From Phocaeicola sartorii JCM 17136 = DSM 21941 (lineage in GTDB: Bacteria; Bacteroidota; Bacteroidia; Bacteroidales; Bacteroidaceae), in contig NZ_BAKM01000003.1 in assembly GCF_000614185.1 (NCBI RefSeq), forward strand, positions 62,001 through 126,000: 64,000 nt of DNA, written 5' to 3'. The notes under the pieces are model-generated. The model was not told the origin of the DNA. It worked only from the letters and a program-made list of their open reading frames with translations, and did no database searches. Below, in pieces: positions 1-8,304 of the stretch (position 1 is its first letter; every line of letters begins with the position of its first letter). The translations under genes and the position numbers were made by a program.

Positions 1-627
1 ATTGCTTTTCGAGAATTTATAGATGACGGAGAACTTGCCACGATTGTTATTGAACAATCGGGTCAATCCGGCGTGATAAAGCTGGGTACGGTCGCTGAAG
101 TTCTCAAACTTAGGAGCAAAACTGCCCGGATCAAAGTTCTGATAGACACTGGCTGTATAAAGCCAACGGTCGCCAATGCCACCGGATACATTCATGTCCA
201 CATTCTGCCAGCCGAAGTGGTTGGTGTGGTAATTCAGTACTCCTTTAAATTCTTTCTGCCCTAACTTGGAGAAGGTATTCACCGAATAAGCGATGTTTCC
301 GGTAGTGATGGCGGATTCGGACGGGTTCATCAGGCCCACTTCGCCCAGACTGGCATCGCTGCGCCAATGGGTAGCCAGTTTGTGCACAGCCGAAGAATAT
401 ACGGCAGGTAGTCCGTTCTCATATACATTCACATCCTCACTGGGCAGTCCGATTTGAATTTCACGGGGTTTATTGGCATCCGAAGCGTTCAGCATCACAT
501 TGCGTTCGCTACCTTTGGATTTCTTTGTACTAATGGTGTCGTTTACTTCTGCCGGATTGCTTGCCATTGCAGAAGAAGCGAATGCGATAATCATCGGCAC
601 GATGTGAAAAAAGAGATTGATTTTCAT
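1..627 (-). CDS. TonB-dependent receptor, N-terminal part, runs off the left edge
   Basis: The reverse strand is open from an ATG at 627 to position 1, giving 209 codons with no stop, so the gene is cut by the window edge. The protein starts with a hydrophobic signal peptide ending near AMAS. A plug-like region follows, with the run NVMLNAS followed by PREIQIGLP, then alternating aromatic beta-strand sequence (for example GWQNVDMNVSGG and RWLYTASVYQNFDP). This pattern is typical of Bacteroidetes TonB-linked outer membrane receptors. An in-frame ATG at 636 is an alternative start. The gene is divergent from the TPR regulator at 898. The substrate cannot be told from this fragment. Confidence 0.75.
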   Translation of the reverse strand, partial: MKINLFFHIVPMIIAFASSAMASNPAEVNDTISTKKSKGSERNVMLNASDANKPREIQIGLPSEDVNVYENGLPAVYSSAVHKLATHWRSDASLGEVGLMNPSESAITTGNIAYSVNTFSKLGQKEFKGVLNYHTNHFGWQNVDMNVSGGIGDRWLYTASVYQNFDPGSFAPKFENFSDRTQLYHAGLTRLFNNNRGKFSVIYKFSKSN

Positions 628-860
628 GATATTCATTGATTTAAAATTAAATACTCTGAAGAAAGAACCGGGAAGGATTTTACCCCTTGTTTTTCAACGA
701 GGGCAAAATTAGAGGGTATAATAACGCACTGTTTCTACAAGTAGATATTAAGTAGATTGACAGGAGAGGTGTACAAGGAATAATAGCTTTATAATTAACT
801 ATTTAGTAATACTTGCTTTAGAAAAGTAAGTAGATGTATCTGTTTACTGAAAACTTTTAA

Positions 861-868
861 TATCTTTG
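861..868 (+). promoter_or_regulatory. Bacteroides-type -7 box (TATCTTTG)
   Basis: TATCTTTG matches the Bacteroides -7 consensus TAnnTTTG exactly and lies about 30 bases before the ATG at 898. No other candidate is evident in the 270-base divergent gap, which otherwise is AT-rich without structure I can name. Confidence 0.55.
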
Positions 869-897
869 TATTTATCCACTTTTAATGAATACCTCCT

Positions 898-2540
898 ATG
901 AAGAAATGCTTATTATCAGGATTATTTTTGCTATTCGTACTTCTGCCTTTTCGTGCTACAAATAAAGTTGACTTGTCCGGAGAGTTAGAAACTGCTTTGA
1001 AACTGCGTAACCAATATTCACGCCAGAAAGAAACACGTATTGACAGTCTTAAACATTTACTCTATCCGAATATGAATGATGATGAACGTTTCCTGTTGTA
1101 TAACGCCATTTATGAAGAATATTATACTTACCGGTTTGATTCGGCCATATATTACGTAGACCGGGAAGAAGAAGTGGCTATGAAACTCTCCAATCCTACA
1201 TATCGCAACCTGAGTATCATTCATCGTTCCATCCTCCTCGCCACTTCGGGATATTTCAGTGAATCCATTCAAAACTTGGAACAGATAGACAGCCGTACAC
1301 TGGACAACGCATTACGGATAGAATATTATACCGCTTATGAGTGGGCATATAGTATGTGGGCCGAATACTCCAATGATAATATATATGCTCCCCGTTATTA
1401 TGAAAAGGAGATGCTTTATCAAGATTCACTTATCAGTGTTCTACCAGTCGGTTCACCGTTGCATCATTACTGGAAAGGCGAAAACTTCTATCGTCATCGC
1501 AGGTATGCCGAAGCTAAAAATTGCTATAAAAAAGCGTTGGAAGGATTACCGGTCAATGTCCGCTTGTTTGCTATGGCAACTTACGGACTGGCATTGGTGT
1601 ACTCACGAACCAACAACTGGAAAGAATATGAGAATTATCTGATAAAGGCAGCTATTTCCGATCAGGTATGCCCATTGAAAGAGAATCTTGCCTTGCAGGA
1701 ACTGGCGTTATACATCTTCAAGAACAGGGATGGAGAAGTTTCACGTGCCAATCGTTACTTAAACTATTCTCTAGAAGATGCCATGTATTATAACAACCGT
1801 CTCCGTATGCTCGAAATAGCAAGAAAATTCCCTTCCATTGTTCTTTCATATCAGAAACAGAACCTTATTGAAAGCCAACGCTTGCAATGGTCACTGATAT
1901 GTATCAGTCTTTTATCTATCGGACTGGTAGTTTCTTTGGTTTATATATATCGGCAGATGAACCAACTTCATAAGCGGAAGAAAATTTTGGCAAATATGAA
2001 CTGTGAATTGCAACACCTGAATAAAGCGTTGGTAGATACGAATCATACACGCGAAGAGTATGTAAGCCTGTTTATGGATTTATGTGCCGCTTATATAGAC
2101 AAGCTGAAGAAATATCAGGATTTAGTGAAGCGCAAGGTAAAAGCGAAGCAAACAGATGATTTATTGAGACTGGTCAATGCAACCAAACTTTCAGAAATGG
2201 ATACCAGGGAGTTCTTTATGAACTTTGATACGGCTTTCCTGAATCTATACCCTAACTTTATAAAGGAATTCAATTCCCTATTGCGTGAAGGTGAAGAAAT
2301 AATACCAAACGGGGGGAAATATTGACTACGGAACTTCGCATTTTTGCTTTAATACGAATGGGAATTAAGGATAGCTCCAAGATAGCAACCCTTCTGTTCT
2401 ATTCCCCACAGACAATTTACAACCATCGGAGTGTGGTGAAAAATAAGGCAAAGATAAGGGATAACTTTGAGAAACAAGTGGAAGAAATTTGCACAATAAA
2501 TTTATTATGCAATCTCACTTCTTCTGCCTCTACTTCTTAA
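898..2540 (+). pseudogene. TPR-containing DUF6377-type transcriptional regulator, frameshifted near the C-terminus
   Basis: Residues 1-21 are a signal peptide. Tetratricopeptide-like helices follow, then one membrane segment (about residues 328-350, LQWSLICISLLSIGLVVSLVYIY), a coiled region and a cytoplasmic C-terminal part. Frame 1 stops at 2325. The natural C-terminus continues in another frame from about 2313 with a LuxR-like helix-turn-helix ([21 protein letters not shown], then [14 protein letters not shown]). Adding one G to the six-G run at 2311-2316 restores one protein of about 547 residues. The family is known in Bacteroides as inner-membrane regulators beside TonB receptor genes, which fits the divergent neighbour. 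The DUF6377 assignment is from memory of the family. Phase variation or a read error could both explain the G-run. Confidence 0.7.
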
Positions 2541-2689
2541 GTACCCTCAAGATGGAGATAATGAGTCAGGAACTGAAAACCATTGACTTCCCGACTGACT
2601 TCGGTTCACTGAATGGGATGGAAAGAAAAACTAAAAGAAAGAAAACAGTTTGCTGTCCTTTTTGTATATAAAAAGATATTGCTATTTAA

Positions 2690-3035
2690 AATCTTTCTTA
2701 CAAAAAACATTTTCATCTTCAGGTAACTAATCATCTCCGAATATCTATATATATCAGTTTTCCTGTTATTTTTAAATGATAAAATTCATCTTTTATTTCA
2801 TTGGCGATTGCCAACCTTTCTATTGCTTCAAATGTTTTTCAGCAAAGAAGCAGGATACAGTGAAAAAAATATTATATACATGAAACCACCCCAAGCTCTT
2901 TCTTTTGCACATCAGTTTGCAAAGCCATGCTTTACTATCATTGTAATATTGCCATTCAGTAACAATCACAGAATCAGTAAATTCAGTCCTCTGTTCTTCA
3001 AAGACTTTATAGCTATGTCCTAATACTTCTTTCAA
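2690..3035 (-). pseudogene. DUF3788 family remnant, frameshifted
   Basis: An open frame from 3035 to 2820 encodes a 71-residue piece whose core (EWQYYNDSKAWLCKL, then a KRKSLGWFHVY-like stretch) resembles the DUF3788 family signature of a WxYYxDgKsWL motif followed by a lysine-rich strand. After the stop the family-like sequence resumes in another frame (EAIERLAIANEIKDEFYHLK) and decays by about 2690. I read it as a degraded single gene. The rest of 2541-3131 holds no other gene that I can support. Confidence 0.4.
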
Positions 3036-3131
3036 TATTTGGAGTGTCGAAAAAAATGTTTTTATTTTTTAATATTAACGGATTCATAAGTTTTTTCCAA
3101 TAAGTTTAAACTATGCTTGTATCATTTTTGT

Positions 3132-3287
3132 TCACATTTTTATGGGCTGTTTAATAGTTACCGTCACCTGTTCTGCCTTATTAGACGGATTATAAAGCAG
3201 ACTTCCGCATGAACTCATGCACATCATGCAGCCGTACAGCAGAATCCATATTGCAACAATCATTATTTTGCTTTTTTTCTGTTTCAT
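3132..3287 (-). CDS. Small hypothetical membrane or lipoprotein-like protein, 51 aa
   Basis: An ATG at 3287 opens a 51-codon frame ending in TGA. It lies only four bases downstream of the stop of the preceding reverse-strand gene. The product has a basic start (MKQKKSK), a hydrophobic stretch with several Cys and Met residues (ILLYGCMMCMSSCGSLLYNP) and a polar tail, so it could be a very short lipoprotein with the Cys in SSCGS as the lipid site. Tight spacing to the neighbour supports translation as part of one operon. Function unknown. Confidence 0.45.
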   Translation of the reverse strand: MKQKKSKIMIVAIWILLYGCMMCMSSCGSLLYNPSNKAEQVTVTIKQPIKM

Positions 3288-3291
3288 ATTA

Positions 3292-4119
3292 TCAATGATT
3301 AAAGAATAGTCCTTTCACGATTTGCTGGAACATTCCACCAAAATCCGCATTTATTTCACGCCCGTTATGCTTATACAACGGACGTATTATCGGTACAGTC
3401 GATTGCTGGTGAGACCCATTGCCGCCATAACTTCTCATGCCCACATCCATTGCCCATCGTTCTGCCAAATCAAAAGAAAGATAACCGCCATAATGGTAGC
3501 CGTTCAGTCTCTTCATCGATTGCACACCCAGCAAATAGGTGCGATGATATGTACCAAAGAGATGGAGCGATGTATTAGGGAGGAATTGATAGGAAACATC
3601 GGTTCCAATCCCAAATGTATTGCTACTCGAACGGGGAATACTCAGTTTGTGCGCATATAGGCTTATGCCCAATTTCCATCTCTCGTTTGGAGAATATGCC
3701 GTTTTAACTTCAGCATAGTTCGATACGCCAACTCCTATGATATTTTCCTGTCTGCCACGTCCCCAAACATCTATCTTCTCAAACCGATGAATAATCCCGC
3801 CGACATTGTATTCGCCTTTATGCAAAGACGAACGGTCAACGGGAAAGCTCTGTGTATAATCAGGACGAAAGTTCAAAAGTGTTTCAGGCATTTTGGGAAT
3901 GAAATCAAAATGTGGAGACAGAAACGACTTCCCATATTCATAAATCGACAGTTTGGTAGTGTCTATGTTCGTCACGGTCAGTTTTGCACGGCCGAAGAAC
4001 AGCATAGAATTTTCCTGCCCGTATAATCGGGAGCAAACGGACAACAGTATCATGATGACAAGAGCCACACTGCATGCCGTCAAGTTGATGGCGCAGATTT
4101 TTAATTTCTGTTTCCACAT
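3292..4119 (-). CDS. Hypothetical outer-membrane beta-barrel protein, 275 aa
   Basis: A signal-like hydrophobic N-terminus (about residues 12-33) is followed by alternating polar/aromatic strands such as WKLGISLYAHKLS and LHLFGTYHRTYLLGV and a Gly/Tyr-rich C-terminal half. This suggests a small beta-barrel or surface protein. It forms a tandem with the 248-residue protein upstream at 4276-5022, which has the same design, and with the 51-residue gene downstream. I do not recognise a named family and propose no substrate. Confidence 0.6.
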   Translation of the reverse strand: MWKQKLKICAINLTACSVALVIMILLSVCSRLYGQENSMLFFGRAKLTVTNIDTTKLSIYEYGKSFLSPHFDFIPKMPETLLNFRPDYTQSFPVDRSSLHKGEYNVGGIIHRFEKIDVWGRGRQENIIGVGVSNYAEVKTAYSPNERWKLGISLYAHKLSIPRSSSNTFGIGTDVSYQFLPNTSLHLFGTYHRTYLLGVQSMKRLNGYHYGGYLSFDLAERWAMDVGMRSYGGNGSHQQSTVPIIRPLYKHNGREINADFGGMFQQIVKGLFFNH

Positions 4120-4275
4120 ATTTTTTCATTTAATTTATATTCAATATACGGCAGTAATGAGACAGCATTCCCTTTGATACCAATGCAATTTGCAGAATAG
4201 CTTTGGTTATTCCGACATTATTCTGCAAAACTTACGTAAAAAGCCCAACTGTGTGACGAAGGAAACCTTCAATTA

Positions 4276-5022
4276 TTACTTTGGTTTATACAAGTCTCTT
4301 TCATATCCTATTTTTATCTTTACATTCCTGACTGGAGTAAATTGTAACTTCATCTCCATACTGTTATGCGGAAACATAGGAGTAAGTGAAGGCATAACCT
4401 TATTAGAACGCTCCATCAAAGAATAACGGATACGGAATAACAAAGACCATCGGTCAATTGGATTGTATTCCATTCCCAAGATGCCACCAAAGTCATTAAA
4501 CAATTTACGTATCATTGGACTATCATCTAAAAGCCATCGGTTGCCATCCTTGTCTTCTTGTTGTAATATAGAATATTTACCCCAAAACGCTCCTACGCTA
4601 AGAGTCAAATGTTTCGTCAACAGATGATGATAGAAAAACTTTACATAAGTAGCCGATCCCCAAAAGGGATAGGTGGTATGACTGCTGATGGTGCGAAATC
4701 TCCATAGTCGACCTTCGCACAGATAGTCTGAAGCAAAAGGAAAGTTCGGATTCCCTACAGGACGATTATTCCAAGGAAACAACTGATTGCCAACAATATC
4801 GGTTGGCATAAGAAACGGATTGGCAGTAATGATTGCAAAAGACTGTATTGGAACAGAAAAAGCCGTATCTATTTTGTTGTGGGCATTATTCTCAACAATA
4901 CCAACAGGACGCTCTGTCCTAACGCTTGGCAAGGTATCGATCATTAGGAATTTCCGCTCTGTTTGTGCCAAGGAATAAACATTCCATATAAAGCATCCGA
5001 TAAAAATCAATTGCTTTCGCAT
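4276..5022 (-). CDS. Hypothetical outer-membrane beta-barrel protein, 248 aa
   Basis: The ATG at 5022 starts a signal peptide (LIFIGCFIWNVYSLAQ with cleavage after AQ). The mature part has repeated amphipathic strands (YVKFFYHHLLTKHLTLSVGAFWG, shortened here to its pattern) and ends in strands rich in Lys and aromatic residues (VKIKIGYERDL), as in small outer-membrane barrels. It appears paralogous in layout to the 3292-4119 gene, 150 bases downstream on the same strand. Function not assigned. Confidence 0.6.
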   Translation of the reverse strand: MRKQLIFIGCFIWNVYSLAQTERKFLMIDTLPSVRTERPVGIVENNAHNKIDTAFSVPIQSFAIITANPFLMPTDIVGNQLFPWNNRPVGNPNFPFASDYLCEGRLWRFRTISSHTTYPFWGSATYVKFFYHHLLTKHLTLSVGAFWGKYSILQQEDKDGNRWLLDDSPMIRKLFNDFGGILGMEYNPIDRWSLLFRIRYSLMERSNKVMPSLTPMFPHNSMEMKLQFTPVRNVKIKIGYERDLYKPK

Positions 5023-5051
5023 TATATAATCGCTCTACGTTTAGTCTATAT

Positions 5052-5128
5052 TACTTTGCCATGCTAAACCAGCCAAGCTATTACCTCCTTGATGAACAGT
5101 CCTTAGCGTCGTTCAGAATGGCAAAGTA
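5052..5128. repeat. 11-bp inverted repeat in an intergenic gap
   Basis: TACTTTGCCAT at 5052-5062 is exactly inverted as ATGGCAAAGTA at 5118-5128, with 55 bases between. It sits between the 4276-5022 gene and the lipoprotein at 5172. It may be a regulatory structure or the relic of a small element. Confidence 0.3.
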
Positions 5129-5171
5129 TAATGATAGTTATTTTTGATCTAAATACATTCTTATAGCACCA

Positions 5172-6212
5172 TTATTTTAAGTTTATATTGATAATATGTG
5201 CTTTTCCTATCAGACATTTGGGAACCACATGACCATTAATAACCTCTGTCTGATCTTTACCGTTGGCATCATGTTCAGAAGTAAGATCAGTCCACGTATG
5301 AAACTTGCCTGTTAAGGCATTTCCACCAGTAATCTTTCCAAGAATAATATTAAACCCATTTTTCACATTATTATTGAAAATATATCTGGGTAATCGTGGT
5401 GCAATAACTTCTTGCCCATATTGTCCTTGTGCTAAATAACTAAAATTGGGACTAAGGAATGAATCGAAATAGTAAGAACGATGTGGATCATTTTTCCAAC
5501 CATACCACATTTTCTTTTTGGCAGACATTTTAACCCAAAGTCGTCCTCCCCTCATATAAGCATTGAAATATATTTCTTTATTTTTCATCGGTCTGTATGT
5601 GGATGTATTTACATCAATAGATTTTGCATTAGCTCTATCTGACAATAATGATTGTGTTGCTTTTGCTACACTTTCCGCTAAATCTTTCCTTATATTTATC
5701 CGTTTAATTTCACCGTCAATAACATACATGCCATTTTGGTTTCCGATAAATGTTTCCACATTATCTTCATCCGGCACATAAAGTGACAGATCATTGGCAT
5801 CAATATTATTGGGTATTAGAATCCCCTCATACTTTTTCTTATATTCTTCGTATGATTGACGGAATTCTCCTTCTGAATTAGCTTTAGTACCAATAGACTC
5901 CAATTCATCATCAGCCTCTGCTGCAAGATTATGTAAATTTCTAACTCCAAATTGATTTACTAATTCCAACTTTTCGTTATCCGAGATAGAAGAAAGTTTT
6001 TCTTTGAATTCTTGAAAACGACCTTCGCTATCGAAACTTAATGCATACTCTCCATCTCCGACACCTCTTGTCACTAAATTGCCCGTTTGTTGAACGGGAA
6101 TAAGAACAGCTTTTATAGATGAAGGCTGTTCAACCTTAGAAATTTGCACTTCTTCTTCATTATTACATGCACCAAGCATTGTAACACACATTAAAAAAAA
6201 TAATTTTTTCAT
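5172..6212 (-). CDS. Putative lipoprotein, 346 aa (possibly DUF4848-like)
   Basis: The start (MKKLFFLMCVTMLGAC) is a clear lipoprotein signal with a lipobox ending in the Cys at residue 16, followed by an acidic stretch NNEEEVQ. The mature protein has a helical charged middle part (residues about 70-210) and a C-terminal region rich in aromatic residues and Asn (KKMWYGWKNDPHRSYYFD). The layout resembles secreted Bacteroides lipoproteins such as DUF4848, but I cannot confirm the family. It is followed by the porin-like gene upstream on the same strand. Probably exported to the outer membrane. Confidence 0.6.
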   Translation of the reverse strand: MKKLFFLMCVTMLGACNNEEEVQISKVEQPSSIKAVLIPVQQTGNLVTRGVGDGEYALSFDSEGRFQEFKEKLSSISDNEKLELVNQFGVRNLHNLAAEADDELESIGTKANSEGEFRQSYEEYKKKYEGILIPNNIDANDLSLYVPDEDNVETFIGNQNGMYVIDGEIKRINIRKDLAESVAKATQSLLSDRANAKSIDVNTSTYRPMKNKEIYFNAYMRGGRLWVKMSAKKKMWYGWKNDPHRSYYFDSFLSPNFSYLAQGQYGQEVIAPRLPRYIFNNNVKNGFNIILGKITGGNALTGKFHTWTDLTSEHDANGKDQTEVINGHVVPKCLIGKAHIININLK

Positions 6213-6258
6213 CTTAAATTTTGATTAAATGATTAATATTAAAAATTAACATTGGAGA

Positions 6259-6932
6259 CTAAAACATATAGGCACACGATACAACAAAAGTTCTATTCTT
6301 GCAGTCCACACCATTCTTATTTATATTCTTCATACCCCAATCATAACCGATAGAAAGTTGAACGTGGCGAACAATCTCTATCCCAGCACGGAATCCCAGT
6401 CCCCAATCGAAGCGATTGAGCATCTTGTCGCTGAAGACATTGTTTGCCGCAGTCCGGGTTGTGACTGCTCCCTCGTCGGGAAAGATGGTTTCTGTGGCCT
6501 TCCCGAACAGGCCGATGCTAATATAAGGACCTGCATTGACGAACAGGCTGACATTCCGTCCAGCAGAAAACTTATATCCGATGTGAACAGGAATGTTCAG
6601 ATAATAAGGAGTAGACTTACTGTTAGAACTGTAGTTTGGTGAGGAATTGCCCGAACCGTTTCCGGCAGAAGGGTTGTAATTAGCGTTGTAATAGTAGCCC
6701 GGATTTTCCCAACCATGAGAGGAAAGCATCAGCCGAAGTCCAGATACAAACCTTTCGCCACCTGCGGAAGTCCAAGCTCCCCCTTTACGCCAGCATGGAA
6801 ACCGGACTGTGACTGGTAAGCACTCGGAGAACTGAGGTTATAACCTCCTGTCACTCCTACTCTGAAATCCTGCGCCTTTGCCGCCATGTAGAAAGGCAGG
6901 ATGAAAAGCAATGTCAATAGAATCTTCTTCAT
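6259..6932 (-). pseudogene. Porin-family outer-membrane beta-barrel protein with a one-base frameshift
   Basis: The first frame (6932-6729) begins with a signal peptide (MKKILLTLLFILPFYMAAKAQ) and the typical barrel start DFRVGVTGGYNLSS, and stops at a TGA at 6729-6731. The second frame continues the same protein from the overlapping base (LMLSSHGWENPGYYYN, then GYKFSAGRNVSLFVNAGPY) to the C-terminal strand VVSCAYMF, typical of the OMP_b-brl_2 family. One missing C in GGCTGATG (expected GGCCTGATG) explains the break; the repaired protein is about 224 residues. The same lesion occurs in traF. It is downstream of the TonB/DUF4249 genes and may belong to that operon. Confidence 0.7.
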
Positions 6933-6983
6933 AATCGAATTGTTATTTAGTTAATGAATATGTTTCCAATTATCCTTATTTAT

Positions 6984-8297
6984 TCAGTCCCCCGATTGCT
7001 CAAACACGAAATACCCATTCCGATATTTGTGGTTGCCGGACATGATGCCTCCGGAGACGACGCGGTCTTTCCCTGTATCATTCGGCTGCGTGGTGAATTG
7101 CAGCAAGTCTTCTTTAAGAACGGCATGAAACCAGTTGTTTTGCACTTCCTCGGATAATATATTGGTCATTCCGCCAAACCAATAGAACAAAAGCCATTTC
7201 TCGGAGAGGTTTCTCATTTTGTAAGTTCCTCCGTCCCTCGGAATACGGATGCGAAGAGCCGAAGAGTTTTCAATGGTCTCGATTGTCACGTCATTGGAAC
7301 TCCATTTCATCGGAGGAGCCTCTGATGCTTCGTCCGACAGATTCTTCATCCACTCCGTTTCCGTAATCCGGCATCCCCCCACAACACCGATACCATTTTC
7401 CACATTGGAGTAATGGCTCCGTATGGGAGCCAGCCCCTTGTGGCCCAAATCATTGTTCTTGACATCATTCAATGACTTCAGATACCGGAAAAGTTCCTGT
7501 GAGAGTTTGTACAGATATACCTTGTACGAGTATTTATAAGTGGTGCCTTCCCACATCGAAATATCATCGGCCGAGTAGGAGATTTTCAAACGCAAGGTAT
7601 ATTCCTTTCCCTTAATCTGCTTGTCGCTCCAGATATAAAGGTTCTGATAGAAATCATTGGAAAGGTCAAATGCGGAGTTTAGTCCGCTCTTGCTATACAG
7701 CAGGGGTTCGTCGTCTACCTCCAATTCGAGGTCTGAGAAACTCGTGCGTATGACATGATTGTCCGGCACACTCGTATAAATGCACCTACGTACTATCCGC
7801 ACTCCATAATAATCCTCCGTATCGGCATTATCCTGAAATGTGATAAGAAACTGCAACTTTGTCTCAATCTCCTGCTTTAGCTTCATATCCATCTTTTTCA
7901 GCGGAAAAGACACCGGCAATACCGTCCGGGAGCTTACAGACGGAAGCCCCTGGACAGACACATTTATATCCACCTCATCCGCTTCATGGTATCGACCAAG
8001 CACATAGTAGCACTGTACCGGAACAGATGGCGTCGCACTCTCGTTCCAATACACCGGCTGTTCCTTGCCGTTAACCATAAAGTTGACATCGGCATAGGGA
8101 ATGCCCTTTTGCTGTTCTCCTTTTCGGGAGACAGGCACACTGCGGGACAGCTGTATGAGCGTGGTGTCCTTGCCGGCACCGGGCATACAGTAGAGTACCA
8201 GCTTTTCTCCGGCGTTTATATCACCCAACTCGAACTCATAGTTGCACGATGAAAGTATGAACAGGGAGATTATGTATATCAGATTCCTTATTTTCAT
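6984..8297 (-). CDS. DUF4249-family lipoprotein, 437 aa
   Basis: A lipoprotein signal (LIYIISLFILSSCNYEFE) places Cys17 as lipid anchor. The N-terminal part has the beta-rich segment LVLYCMPGAGKDTTLIQLSRS seen in shortened form across DUF4249 proteins, which commonly pair with TonB receptors carrying an STN domain. The start at 8297 is seven bases downstream of the receptor stop at 8305, so the two are co-transcribed. Likely an outer-membrane accessory of that receptor, with unknown ligand. Confidence 0.75.
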   Translation of the reverse strand: MKIRNLIYIISLFILSSCNYEFELGDINAGEKLVLYCMPGAGKDTTLIQLSRSVPVSRKGEQQKGIPYADVNFMVNGKEQPVYWNESATPSVPVQCYYVLGRYHEADEVDINVSVQGLPSVSSRTVLPVSFPLKKMDMKLKQEIETKLQFLITFQDNADTEDYYGVRIVRRCIYTSVPDNHVIRTSFSDLELEVDDEPLLYSKSGLNSAFDLSNDFYQNLYIWSDKQIKGKEYTLRLKISYSADDISMWEGTTYKYSYKVYLYKLSQELFRYLKSLNDVKNNDLGHKGLAPIRSHYSNVENGIGVVGGCRITETEWMKNLSDEASEAPPMKWSSNDVTIETIENSSALRIRIPRDGGTYKMRNLSEKWLLFYWFGGMTNILSEEVQNNWFHAVLKEDLLQFTTQPNDTGKDRVVSGGIMSGNHKYRNGYFVFEQSGD

Positions 8298-8304
8298 GTA
8301 TCTG

